A DNA stretch of 64,000 nt from Herminiimonas contaminans (GTDB taxonomy: Bacteria; Pseudomonadota; Gammaproteobacteria; Burkholderiales; Burkholderiaceae_D). Below the pieces are notes generated by a model, which was not told where the DNA came from, searched no databases, and was given only the letters and a program-made list of their open reading frames with translations. Of this stretch, positions 20,835 through 30,230 are shown one piece after another (the first letter of the stretch is position 1; every line of letters starts with the position of its first letter). The position numbers and the translations under genes are program-made. The DNA lies in contig NZ_JADOEL010000008.1 in NCBI RefSeq assembly GCF_015645465.1, forward strand, positions 62,001 through 126,000, written 5' to 3'.

Positions 20835-22638
20835 GATTCAGATGCCAGTTCCGCTGGACATACAGCGTATGATGACATCATTGCTGCATAAATTCATGCT
20901 GGCCTTGAGTTGCATGCTCATGCTTGCGCTGCTGACGCCGCTGGCACATGCAGATGAAGAGTTCCTCGCGCCGGAAGTGGCGTTTAAATTCTCGGCGCGC
21001 ATGGACGATGCGCAAACCATAGCCGTCACCTACGCCATCGCAGATGGCTATTACATGTACCGCGAGCGCTTTGCATTCAGGGCCAACGGTGCAACGCTAG
21101 GCGAGCCGCAGATCCCTGACGGCAAAATCAAATTCGATGAAACCTTCCAGAAAGACGTAGAGACCTTCCGCAACAGCGTAACGGTACGGATACCAGTAGA
21201 GGCTAGTGCGCCATTCACGCTGATCTCGACCAGCCAGGGTTGTTCCGATAAGGGCTTGTGCTATTCGCCTATAGATACCGAGGCGCGTTTCTCGGTGAGT
21301 GATGGCAAGGTCGCCTTGCTCACATCGTCCGCAGCTGGATCAGGCGAGCAAGCTGGCGGCGCTCTGCCTGAAACCGAAATGGGGCAGATCGAAAGCTCGC
21401 TGAAAAGCGGCAAGCTGCTGACCATATTGCCGCTGTTCTTCCTGCTCGGATTGGGTCTCGCGTTTACGCCTTGTGTGCTGCCTATGGTGCCTATTCTTTC
21501 CAGCATTATTGTCGGTGAAGGCACGCAGGTAAAACGCAGCCGCGGTTTCATACTGGCGCTGGTGTATTCGCTGGGTATGGCGATTGTTTATACGCTGCTC
21601 GGTACCGCTGCCGGTCTGGTAGGCGAAGGACTGGCCGCAGCCTTGCAGAATCCGTGGGTGCTCGGCACTTTTGCGGTGTTAATGGCGGTGCTGGCGCTGG
21701 CGATGTTCGGCGTTTATCAATTGCAGATGCCGGCCGCGATACAAACGCGCCTGACGCAAGCATCAGAGAAGCAATCTGCAGGCAAGCTGATAGGTGTATT
21801 TGTGATGGGCGCCATATCGGCGCTGATCGTTGGTCCATGTGTCGCCGCACCGCTGGCTGGTGCTTTGGTGTACATCAGCCAGACGCGTGATGTGATGATA
21901 GGTGGCAGCGCGCTGTTTGCAATGGCGATAGGCATGAGTGTGCCTTTGCTGCTGGTCGGCTTGTCGGCAGGTGCATTGTTGCCACGTGCTGGTATGTGGA
22001 TGGATGCAGTCAAGCGCTTTTTTGGCGTGCTGATGCTGGCGGTGGCTTTGTGGATGGTATCGCCGGTGATTCCTGCGGTCGCACAAATGCTGGGCTGGAC
22101 GGCACTGTTCGTAGGCTACGGCGCTTATTTGTTGTGGGGCGCAAAAGGCGGCTGGTTCTCCAAGGCAGTTGGCCTGGTGTGCGTGGTACTCGGTATGTTG
22201 CAACTGGTAGGTGTAGCGACTGGTGGCCGTGATGCGCTGGCGCCACTCGAACACTTGCAAGGCGAGCGGCAGGAGAAGGTCACGTTTAAACGGGTGAAAA
22301 CAGTAGCAGATCTGGATGCTGCTTTGGCACAGTCCAAGGGCAAGCATGTGATGCTGGATTTCTACGCGGATTGGTGTGTCTCCTGTATCGAGATGGAGAA
22401 GCTGACTTTCACCGATAAACGTGTGCGTAATCACTTCTCTGAAATGGTCTTGCTGCAGGTGGATGTCACGGCGAATGATGCCGAGGATAAAGCCATGTTG
22501 CGACGCTTCAATTTATTCGGGCCGCCTGGCATTATTTTCTTTGATAAAGCCGGACAGGAAATCCAGGGTGGTCGTGTGATCGGATTTCAGAATGCCGATA
22601 AATTCACGCAATCACTGGAGCTGATCAAGCAATTTTAA
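20827..22638 (+). CDS. dsbD: Thiol:disulfide interchange protein DsbD
   Basis: A 603-residue inner-membrane reductant carrier that moves electrons from cytoplasmic thioredoxin to the periplasm. After a signal segment ending AHADEE comes the alpha domain with its redox pair in GCSDKGLC, then about eight membrane helices bearing TPCVLPM and GPCVAAP, and a thioredoxin-like gamma domain with CVSC at about 517-520. The frame is open further upstream inside cutA, but ATG 20827 follows AAGGAT by five bases. In bacteria with System II cytochrome maturation, DsbD-type proteins supply reductant for heme attachment, which fits resB-ccsA 4 kb downstream. Confidence 0.96.
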   Translation: MFKIQMPVPLDIQRMMTSLLHKFMLALSCMLMLALLTPLAHADEEFLAPEVAFKFSARMDDAQTIAVTYAIADGYYMYRERFAFRANGATLGEPQIPDGKIKFDETFQKDVETFRNSVTVRIPVEASAPFTLISTSQGCSDKGLCYSPIDTEARFSVSDGKVALLTSSAAGSGEQAGGALPETEMGQIESSLKSGKLLTILPLFFLLGLGLAFTPCVLPMVPILSSIIVGEGTQVKRSRGFILALVYSLGMAIVYTLLGTAAGLVGEGLAAALQNPWVLGTFAVLMAVLALAMFGVYQLQMPAAIQTRLTQASEKQSAGKLIGVFVMGAISALIVGPCVAAPLAGALVYISQTRDVMIGGSALFAMAIGMSVPLLLVGLSAGALLPRAGMWMDAVKRFFGVLMLAVALWMVSPVIPAVAQMLGWTALFVGYGAYLLWGAKGGWFSKAVGLVCVVLGMLQLVGVATGGRDALAPLEHLQGERQEKVTFKRVKTVADLDAALAQSKGKHVMLDFYADWCVSCIEMEKLTFTDKRVRNHFSEMVLLQVDVTANDAEDKAMLRRFNLFGPPGIIFFDKAGQEIQGGRVIGFQNADKFTQSLELIKQF

Positions 22639-22654
22639 GCGCGGCCCGGCTTGC

Positions 22655-22668
22655 GCTATGATCATAGC
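22655..22668. promoter_or_regulatory. 14-bp perfect palindrome upstream of the peroxiredoxin
   Basis: GCTATGATCATAGC is a perfect palindrome centred about 73 bases before the predicted transcription start of the peroxiredoxin gene. The ATAG/CTAT halves recall LysR-type (for example OxyR) sites, but the full four-element OxyR pattern was not found. Confidence 0.4.
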
Positions 22669-22699
22669 TTCCCGTTATTTGTATAGTTGTTATTTGTCG

Positions 22700-22733
22700 T
22701 TGGGAAAGCAGTCTGACCAGGCTATAGTCAGAC
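22700..22733 (+). promoter_or_regulatory. Peroxiredoxin promoter with overlapping inverted repeat
   Basis: TTGGGA (22700-22705), 17 bp, TATAGT (22723-22728) makes a good sigma-70 promoter. The inverted repeat GTCTGAC (22711-22717) / GTCAGAC (22727-22733) covers the spacer and the end of the -10 box, where a repressor could block polymerase. The same bases could form a hairpin in the DNA but lie mostly before the RNA start. Confidence 0.6.
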
Positions 22734-22763
22734 ATTGATGATTACGAAGCGAAGGAGAAAGCA

Positions 22764-23402
22764 ATGACTTTACGTTTAGGCGATACTGCCCCCGATTTCG
22801 AACAAGATTCGTCGATCGGCAAAATTAAATTCCACGAATGGGCAGGCGATTCCTGGGTTGTTTTATTTTCGCATCCGGCTGACTTTACGCCGGTCTGCAC
22901 CACCGAGCTGGGCCTGACTGCCAAGCTGAAACCAGAATTCGACAAGCGCAATGTGAAAGCGATTGCCCTGTCCGTTGATCCGGCTGACAAACACGTTGAG
23001 TGGATCAAGGATATCGAAGCGACACAAAAAACCGTCGTCGGTTTCCCTATCGTTGCAGATGCCGACAAATCGGTTTCTACTTTGTACGACATGATCCATC
23101 CAAATCAATCGGCGACTGCTACCGTGCGTTCGCTGTTTGTGATCGATCCGCAAAAGAAAATCCGCCTCACCATTACTTACCCTATGAGCACCGGCCGCAA
23201 CTTCGATGAAGTCTTGCGCGTGATCGATGCACTGCAACTGACCGATGGTTATACCGTTGCGACACCAGGCAACTGGCGTGATGGTGACGATGTCATCATT
23301 CCGCTGACCGTGCAGGATGAAGCCGTCATCAAGCAAAAGTATCCTAAGGGCTTCAAAGCTGAGCGTCCTTATCTGCGCCTGACACCACAGCCGAATAAGT
23401 AA
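22764..23402 (+). CDS. 1-Cys peroxiredoxin (Prx6/LsfA type)
   Basis: A 212-residue thiol peroxidase. The active-site motif is P38-x3-T42-x2-C45 (HPADFTPVCTTELG), and Cys45 is the only cysteine in the protein, so there is no resolving Cys. Length and the C-terminal extension (from about residue 165) match the Prx6 group rather than AhpC. AAGGAG lies six bases before ATG 22764. It has its own promoter and a terminator. Likely role: reduction of H2O2 and organic peroxides in the cytoplasm. Confidence 0.93.
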   Translation: MTLRLGDTAPDFEQDSSIGKIKFHEWAGDSWVVLFSHPADFTPVCTTELGLTAKLKPEFDKRNVKAIALSVDPADKHVEWIKDIEATQKTVVGFPIVADADKSVSTLYDMIHPNQSATATVRSLFVIDPQKKIRLTITYPMSTGRNFDEVLRVIDALQLTDGYTVATPGNWRDGDDVIIPLTVQDEAVIKQKYPKGFKAERPYLRLTPQPNK

Positions 23403-23416
23403 TCTGAACGCAGTAA

Positions 23417-23448
23417 ATAAAAAAAGCATCCATTTGGATGCTTTTTTT
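23417..23448. terminator. Bidirectional terminator, peroxiredoxin / hemB side
   Basis: GCATCC (23426-23431), loop ATTT, GGATGC (23436-23441), with an A-run before and a T-run (23442-23448) after, so it works on both strands. It ends the peroxiredoxin gene and the convergent hemB-membrane protein pair. Confidence 0.9.
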
Positions 23449-23746
23449 AATGGGGTGTATGGTTGCTCGCTAAATGTTTGGTGATGACGGCACCAACAAT
23501 CCCGGTAGCAAGTGCGATGATGATCACATAAGCTGCAGGATTGCGTAGCCCAACAAAGTCAGCGATCAAAACTAATACTGCTGCAATGATAAGCTCGGAG
23601 ACAAGCGTAAACAGAAGTGTTCTCTTACTCTGTGCAGGCAGCGTACCTCGTCTATGCAGAACCCACACGCTGGGCACCCACAATATTGCTAAGACGACCG
23701 TTATTCCTATTAATGGAAATAAAAATAGGAATAAGGAGTCGCTCAT
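23447..23746 (-). CDS. Small membrane protein of unknown function
   Basis: 99 residues with three clear hydrophobic helices: about 4-29, 42-63 and 70-90, joined by short polar loops (HRRGTLPAQSKR is positive and probably cytoplasmic). I do not recognise a family. It begins 20 bases after the hemB stop on the same strand, so the two are probably one transcript. An AAGG sits nine bases before its ATG. No cysteine, histidine cluster or nuclease-like motif suggests a function. Confidence 0.6.
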   Translation of the reverse strand: MSDSLFLFLFPLIGITVVLAILWVPSVWVLHRRGTLPAQSKRTLLFTLVSELIIAAVLVLIADFVGLRNPAAYVIIIALATGIVGAVITKHLASNHTPH

Positions 23747-23766
23747 CTGATTTTGCCTTGCGGGTT

Positions 23767-24814
<1,048 letters not shown>

Positions 24815-24820
24815 ACTTAA

Positions 24821-24983
24821 AAACGAAACGGAAAAAATAAATGAAACTTTTTTGCCGCATGCTCATCCTAGTAGCAGATGCTTTGCATCTCCCGCTTCTC
24901 CTCCCTGAGCGGGGCCAAGTCGCACAAGCGCGATATGGCGTTATTGCCCTGGAGATACTCCCCTTTCTCCAGGGCTTTTTTTT
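24821..24983 (+). ncRNA. Candidate small regulatory RNA with anti-Shine-Dalgarno loop
   Basis: The hemB-engB gap has no gene on the plus strand, yet ends in a textbook plus-strand terminator: GCCCTGGAG (24946-24954), CTCCAGGGC (24967-24975), then eight T. On the minus strand the hairpin has no T-run, so it does not serve engB. Before it lie hairpin 1, AGATGC-TTT-GCATCT (24876-24890), and hairpin 2, CCCGCT (24891-24896) / AGCGGG (24908-24913), whose 11-nt loop TCTCCTCCCTG can pair with AGGAGG ribosome-binding sites. The terminator loop (ACTCCCC) is C-rich too. The 5' end is uncertain: near 24821 from the putative promoter, possibly later. Spot 42 and ErsA also lie next to engB homologues in gammaproteobacteria; homology is not shown. 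The short open frames across it look non-coding. Confidence 0.7.
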
Positions 24984-25000
24984 GTCTACAGCTGTTATCG

Positions 25001-25708
25001 TCAGACATCGCCTTCGGCCGAGCCGTTCGATTCTTCCTCTGCTTCCTCATTCAATCCCAGCAAGTCTATGATCTTGTCAGTGGCTTCGTCGAGGCCGCTG
25101 CGTTTGAGCGACGAGAACAATTGCGCCGTGAATGGAAACGGTTGTCCATTTTCATCGACATAGCTACTCAATATGGTACGTGCGGTGCGCAAGGCATTGG
25201 CGGAATCGTTGCGATTGAGTTTGTCTGATTTTGTTAACAGGCAGTGGATGGGCTTGCCGGTAGGAGCAAACCATTCCAGCATCTGGATATCGAGCTCAGT
25301 GAACGGGCGGCGCGAATCGACGATCAGGATCAGCGCGGCCAGCTGTTCGCGGCGCTGGACGTAGTCGCCCAGCAGTTCTTGCCAGTGCAATTTGGCCGAG
25401 CCGGATACTTCGGCGTAGCCATAGCCTGGCAAGTCGACCAGCAGGGCGCGGATCTCATCGACCCGGGTTTCATCCTTGCGGTGCTGTCCGACGTGGGCGC
25501 CGCCGATGGAAAAATAATTGATATGCTGTGTGCGGCCCGGAGTTTTGGACGCAAATGCCAGTTTTTTCTGGTTGCACAGTATATTGATCGCGGTTGATTT
25601 ACCGGCGTTGGAGCGGCCGGCAAATGCAATCTCGGGAACTTGCGTTTTTGGCAAGTCACGGAGATGATTGACCGTGGTGAAGAAGCGGGCTTGCCAAAGT
25701 AGGGACAT
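25001..25708 (-). CDS. engB: Ribosome biogenesis GTPase EngB (YsxC/YihA)
   Basis: A 235-residue GTPase required for 50S assembly. G1 GRSNAGKS (about 31-38), G3 [11 protein letters not shown] and G4 TKSD are intact. The C-terminus ends in an acidic tail ([16 protein letters not shown]). It is transcribed toward hemB; the candidate small RNA lies between and runs in the opposite direction. A cytochrome c4 gene is divergent 161 bases away. Confidence 0.96.
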   Translation of the reverse strand: MSLLWQARFFTTVNHLRDLPKTQVPEIAFAGRSNAGKSTAINILCNQKKLAFASKTPGRTQHINYFSIGGAHVGQHRKDETRVDEIRALLVDLPGYGYAEVSGSAKLHWQELLGDYVQRREQLAALILIVDSRRPFTELDIQMLEWFAPTGKPIHCLLTKSDKLNRNDSANALRTARTILSSYVDENGQPFPFTAQLFSSLKRSGLDEATDKIIDLLGLNEEAEEESNGSAEGDV

Positions 25709-25869
25709 AGGATGGGAGAAAATGCTTAATGGGTGGCAAAAATGCCGGAAAGCTATTGTACAATGAGTGGTTGCGCATTGTTGCGCCGCAGAAGCGAACT
25801 AGCATCTTAAGTGGCAGTATAAAGTCGCCAATCGGGCAGAATTTATTAATAAGTCTCCAGGGTGTTTGA

Positions 25870-26529
25870 ATGAATCGTATTTGTATACCAATCGTAAAAT
25901 CCTTGTTCGTTGCGTTATTGGCAATTGCCGCTACCGCGAATGCTTCTGAAGATAAGAAAGTTGCCAAAGCCGATCCAGCTAAAGGAGAAGCCCTCTACAA
26001 CACTGGCGACGCAACCCGTAATGTCACCGCTTGTATCGCCTGCCATGGCGCTGCCGGCAATTCCAGCATCGCCGAGAACCCGAAACTGACGGGGCAGCAC
26101 GGTGCCTATATCCATAAACAGTTAGTCGATTTCAAAGGCACGGCGCGTAATAACGCGATCATGGCCCCTATCGCCAAAGGCATGACGGAAGAAGATATCC
26201 AGAATGTCATCGCCTACCTGGCTAAGCAAAAGCCAACTCCGGGCGCAGCAAAAAACAAAGATACGGTTGAACTGGGCAAGAAAATCTATCGCGGCGGCAT
26301 CGCCGAGAAGAATGTTCCTGCCTGTGCCGCCTGCCATAGCGCTAACGGTGCCGGTTTGCCAGCACAGTATCCACGCCTGGCTGGTCAGCATCAGACTTAT
26401 ACCCAGGCGCAACTGGTCGCCTTCCGCCAAGGCACACGTAAAAATAGCGAGTTGATGACCACCGTTGCCAAACGGATGTCAGATGAAGAAATTCAGGCAG
26501 TATCGGATTATGTGGCTGGCCTGAAATAA
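25870..26529 (+). CDS. Diheme cytochrome c4
   Basis: A 219-residue periplasmic cytochrome with a signal peptide (hydrophobic residues 8-23, cleavage after ANA). Two heme sites, CIACH (55-59) and CAACH (152-156), lie in two similar halves, each followed by a Met-containing helix region (MAPIAKGM, MTTVAKRM) that would give the distal ligand. This is the c4 arrangement: an electron shuttle to terminal oxidases. The upstream gap contains TATAAA at 25818 but no good -35 box. Confidence 0.93.
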   Translation: MNRICIPIVKSLFVALLAIAATANASEDKKVAKADPAKGEALYNTGDATRNVTACIACHGAAGNSSIAENPKLTGQHGAYIHKQLVDFKGTARNNAIMAPIAKGMTEEDIQNVIAYLAKQKPTPGAAKNKDTVELGKKIYRGGIAEKNVPACAACHSANGAGLPAQYPRLAGQHQTYTQAQLVAFRQGTRKNSELMTTVAKRMSDEEIQAVSDYVAGLK

Positions 26530-26553
26530 TAAATACCTACCAAGAAAAATAAT

Positions 26554-26587
26554 AAAAAGGGGTGGCTCAGGCTACCCCTTTTTGTTT
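26554..26587 (+). terminator. Terminator after the cytochrome c4 gene
   Basis: AAAAAGGGGT (26554-26563) pairs with ACCCCTTTTT (26574-26583) around an inner GC/GC pair, ending in TTTTTG. Strong intrinsic terminator. Confidence 0.85.
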
Positions 26588-26674
26588 TATACGGAGACGT
26601 CGTGCCAAACAGCCAATACTTACGGCTGTGCATGTGGCCGACTGCAGTCCTGGTAGCAGATTGAGGAAGATGGA

Positions 26675-28798
26675 ATGACGAGCGAAACAGAAACAAGTAC
26701 GGGTGGCTGGGAGTTGCAGACCAGCCGCCGTTGGTTGGCAGATGGTGTAGAACTGTTGTCCTCGATGCGTTTTGCAATTAGTTTGCTGACCCTGATTTCG
26801 ATTGCGTCGATTATCGGTACCGTCCTCAAACAAAACGAACCGATGACTAACTATGTCAATCAGTTTGGTCCTTTCTGGTTTGAAGTTTTCAGCAAGCTGA
26901 ACCTGTACGCCGTGTATTCCACCTGGTGGTTCCTGGTGATCATGGGCTTCCTCGTTGTATCCACTTCTTTGTGCCTGCTGCGTAATGCGCCCAAGATGCT
27001 GAAGGATATGCGCAGCTGGCGTGAAAACGTGCGCGAACAATCGTTGCGCAATTTCCATCACAAAGCTGAATGGCGTGTCGATATTTCACGCGCGGCCCTG
27101 ACCGCGCAAACGCTGGCGCGGGTCACGGCGAATGGCTATAAAACCAAAATCGTGGAAAAAGAAAATGCTACGTTGATTGCGGCCAAGCAGGGTGCAGGCA
27201 ATAAATGGGGCTATATCTTTGCGCATGCGTCCATCGTGATTATTTGTCTCGGTGGCTTGCTCGATTCCGACTTGCCGATACGCATACAAAAGCTGTTGTT
27301 CGATAAAACACCATTTATCGGCAACGGTATCATTGCGCAAATTCCCGAGCAACACCGTTTGGGTTTGGGTAATCCGACTTTCCGCGGCAATACCTTGATC
27401 CCGGAAGGAAGTAGCAGCAGCACCGCGATTATTTCGCAGCAGGACGGTGTGCTGATTCAGGATCTGCCATTCACCATCCAGCTCAAGCGCTTCATCATCG
27501 ATTACTACTCGACCGGCATGCCTAAATTGTTTGCCAGTGAAGTGGTGGTGACCGATCATGAAAACGGCAAAGTCTTTCCTGCCACGATCAAGGTGAATGA
27601 GCCTTTGATTTATCGCGGCGTGGCGGTGTATCAGTCTTCGTTTGAAGATGGCGGCAGTAAATTGAAAGTGGTCGGCTATCCGATGCAGGGCGTCGTGCAT
27701 AATTCGTTCTCGTTGCAGGGCGAGGTAGGTGGCAGTACGCCGCTGGCGGCTTCCGGCAAGAACGCAGATTACACAGTCGAGTGGTCCGGTTTCCGCGCTT
27801 TCAACGTCGAGAATATGGCGAAGAATGGTCAGGATGTGCGCGCCGTGAATCCGAACCAGGGTTTGTCGTCCAGCTTTGACAAGCATCTCGGCTCCGCGGC
27901 CAAGACCGCCAACAATAAAGACCTGAAAAACGTCGGTCCGAGTGTGCAGTACAAATTGCGCGACCGTAATGGCCAGGCGCGTGAATATCACAACTATATG
28001 CAGCCGGTGCTGGTGGACGGTGCTTATGTCTTCCTGGCAGGCATGCGGGAATCGCCGGCCGATCAATTCCGTTTCCTGCGCATACCGGCCGACGAAAACG
28101 ATACTGTAGATGAGTGGATGCGCTTGCGTGGCGCTATCCTGAATCCGCAACTGCGCGAACTGGCGGCACAGCGCTATGCGCAACGCGCATTGCCGGAAGC
28201 ACGTGATGGCGTCAGCGCCTTGCGTGCGCAATTGCAGGCTTCTGCGCTGAAGGGTTTGACTATTTTTGCCGGTGACGGACAGGATGCGGGTTATATTGCC
28301 GTGTCGAAATTCCTGGAGCGTATTCCGGCGCAGGATCAGGAAAAGGCGGCCGATATTTTCATGAAAATCATGAATGGCAGCATGTGGGATTTGTGGCAGA
28401 TCGCGCGCGAGAAAGAGGGCTTGAAACCGGTAGAGCTGGATGAAAAGCATGGCCGCTTCCTGCAACTGGCGACGAATGCGATTTCCGATTCTTTCTTCTA
28501 CGGCGCACCGGTTTATCTGCAACTGCAAGGCTTTGACGAGGTCAAGGCATCAGTGCTGCAAGTGACGCGCTCGCCAGGCAAAAACATAGTCTACTTCGGT
28601 TGTTTGTTGCTGGTGCTGGGCGTGTTCTCGATGTTTTATATACGTGAACGCCGCGTCTGGGTCTGGATCAAATCGGAAGAGGGGGGCGGTGCACATGCCA
28701 TCATGGCGATGAGTTCGCAGCGCAAGACTCTGGATTTCGAAAAAGAATTCGAAGTATTTAAACAGCAACTGTTGCAAGCTGGGCCCGCACAGAAATAA
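26675..28798 (+). CDS. resB: Cytochrome c biogenesis protein ResB (Ccs1)
   Basis: A 707-residue membrane protein of the System II heme-handling complex. Helices lie near residues 30-52, 85-107 and 185-203, then a large periplasmic domain and a last helix near 645-665 (NIVYFGCLLLVLGVFSMFYI). The motif STWWFLVIMGFLVVSTSLCLLRN is typical. With CcsA it carries heme across the membrane and attaches it to CXXCH apocytochromes such as the one just upstream. ATG 26675 follows GAGGAAG. Confidence 0.95.
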   Translation: MTSETETSTGGWELQTSRRWLADGVELLSSMRFAISLLTLISIASIIGTVLKQNEPMTNYVNQFGPFWFEVFSKLNLYAVYSTWWFLVIMGFLVVSTSLCLLRNAPKMLKDMRSWRENVREQSLRNFHHKAEWRVDISRAALTAQTLARVTANGYKTKIVEKENATLIAAKQGAGNKWGYIFAHASIVIICLGGLLDSDLPIRIQKLLFDKTPFIGNGIIAQIPEQHRLGLGNPTFRGNTLIPEGSSSSTAIISQQDGVLIQDLPFTIQLKRFIIDYYSTGMPKLFASEVVVTDHENGKVFPATIKVNEPLIYRGVAVYQSSFEDGGSKLKVVGYPMQGVVHNSFSLQGEVGGSTPLAASGKNADYTVEWSGFRAFNVENMAKNGQDVRAVNPNQGLSSSFDKHLGSAAKTANNKDLKNVGPSVQYKLRDRNGQAREYHNYMQPVLVDGAYVFLAGMRESPADQFRFLRIPADENDTVDEWMRLRGAILNPQLRELAAQRYAQRALPEARDGVSALRAQLQASALKGLTIFAGDGQDAGYIAVSKFLERIPAQDQEKAADIFMKIMNGSMWDLWQIAREKEGLKPVELDEKHGRFLQLATNAISDSFFYGAPVYLQLQGFDEVKASVLQVTRSPGKNIVYFGCLLLVLGVFSMFYIRERRVWVWIKSEEGGGAHAIMAMSSQRKTLDFEKEFEVFKQQLLQAGPAQK

Positions 28799-28933
28799 GC
28801 CGGTCAACTATACTTAGTTACATGAGGCGTTCCGCTTTTATAAAAGATGCATATAAAGAATTTACACCGCGCTGATCCGATGCACTCCTGACGGAGCATC
28901 GGATGGTTGGTAGTAATCATTACGGAGATAGCA

Positions 28934-30085
28934 ATGGATGCAGTACAAGAACAGATTTATACGCAGCCTCCCGGTTTTTTTAAACGGCTGACAGTGCTGG
29001 ACTGGGTGTACGGCGCGCTTTTGCTGGCGGGATCTTTGTTTGCGCTGAATCGTTTCGGCCATCACATGGATGTGTACGAAGAAGTCATCCTCGTATTGGC
29101 CGCGCCGACCTTTGCCTGGCTGGGTTGGTACTGGAAATCGGTGCGCTGGCTGATGGCTGTGCTGGCGGTTTTATCCCTGTCTGCAATTTCGATGTACGGC
29201 GGCACGCTGGCTGCCGCTGACCAACGATTTTTCCTCAAGTATTTATTGTCCAGCCAGTCCGCGATCCTGTGGATGAGCACGCTGTTCCTCTTGTCCACCG
29301 TGTTTTACTGGGGGGGGCTGATTACGCGCTCGGCGACCGGAGCTTCGCTCGGTAGCAAGTTGTGCTGGGCCGCAGTGGTGATGGGTTTTACCGGCATGCT
29401 GGTGCGCTGGTACGAGTCTTACCTGATAGGGGCAGATGTCGGCCATATCCCGGTCTCGAATCTGTATGAAGTATTCATCCTGTTTTGCATGATCACTGCT
29501 TTGTTTTATTTGTACTACGAGCAAGTCTATGCAACGCGCCAACTGGGTCCGTTTGTGTTGTTGGTGATTTCCGCTGCAGTCGGCTTCCTGCTTTGGTACA
29601 CCGTGTCACGCGACGCGGCAGAAATCCAGCCGCTGGTGCCTGCCCTGCAAAGCTGGTGGATGAAGATACACGTGCCAGCCAATTTCATCGGTTACGGTAC
29701 TTTTGCGCTGGCTGCGATGGTGGCGATTGCCTATTTGTTGAAATCGCATGGCATGCTGGTCGATCGCCTGCCTGCGCTGGAAGTGCTGGATGATGTGATG
29801 TACAAGGCGATCGCGGTCGGTTTCGCCTTCTTCACGATTGCGACCATCCTCGGCGCCTTGTGGGCAGCAGAAGCGTGGGGCGGCTACTGGTCCTGGGATC
29901 CGAAAGAGACCTGGGCGCTGATCGTCTGGCTTAACTATGCTTCGTGGTTGCACATGCGCTTGATGAAGGGTTTGCGCGGCAAGGTGGCGGCATGGTGGGC
30001 GGTTATCGGTTTGCTGGTCACGACCTTCGCATTCCTGGGGGTGAATATGTTCCTGTCCGGTTTGCATTCATACGGAGAACTGTAA
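28934..30085 (+). CDS. ccsA: Cytochrome c biogenesis protein CcsA (ResC)
   Basis: A 383-residue polytopic protein, partner of ResB. The tryptophan-rich heme-binding WWD signature WGGYWSWDPKETWALIVW lies near residues 315-332, with histidine candidates in IHVPANFIGYG and in the last loop (SGLHSYGEL). I chose ATG 28934 after CGGAGAT; the frame is open back to a TTG at 28907. Located 135 bases after resB, ending before a strong terminator. Confidence 0.95.
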   Translation: MDAVQEQIYTQPPGFFKRLTVLDWVYGALLLAGSLFALNRFGHHMDVYEEVILVLAAPTFAWLGWYWKSVRWLMAVLAVLSLSAISMYGGTLAAADQRFFLKYLLSSQSAILWMSTLFLLSTVFYWGGLITRSATGASLGSKLCWAAVVMGFTGMLVRWYESYLIGADVGHIPVSNLYEVFILFCMITALFYLYYEQVYATRQLGPFVLLVISAAVGFLLWYTVSRDAAEIQPLVPALQSWWMKIHVPANFIGYGTFALAAMVAIAYLLKSHGMLVDRLPALEVLDDVMYKAIAVGFAFFTIATILGALWAAEAWGGYWSWDPKETWALIVWLNYASWLHMRLMKGLRGKVAAWWAVIGLLVTTFAFLGVNMFLSGLHSYGEL

Positions 30086-30127
30086 GATTTTTTCATAAGC
30101 AAAATACACACTTTTGCAGTCGAATAA

Positions 30128-30162
30128 AAAGGGGAAGCTGAATTTGCAGTTTCCCCTTTCTG
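30128..30162 (+). terminator. Terminator after ccsA
   Basis: A continuous 13-bp stem with one G-U pair: AAAGGGGAAGCTG (30128-30140) with CAGTTTCCCCTTT (30147-30159), loop AATTTG. Confidence 0.85.
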
Positions 30163-30230
30163 TTTTGAAACTCCTTGCAGGCTGGCGAGTCTGAATAAGT
30201 TCAGGAGTCTTATCCTTATGTGGAGTCGCC

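Noticed and set aside
22639-22700. Full OxyR site (four ATAG-type elements) before the peroxiredoxin
   Set aside because: Only the palindromic pair at 22655-22668 and a lone ATAG near 22683 fit; spacing for the other elements is not met.
24821-24983. 6S RNA as identity of the candidate small RNA
   Set aside because: 6S RNA is a long open-bubble helix with pairing 5' and 3' ends; here separate local hairpins end in a terminator.
24841-25071. 76-codon plus-strand open frame over the hemB-engB gap
   Set aside because: It crosses the strong terminator and runs into the engB antisense; the hairpins, not the peptide, look like the selected feature.
27086-28528. 480-codon open frame on the minus strand within resB
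   Set aside because: No signal, motif or ribosome-binding site; resB is clearly coding on the plus strand.
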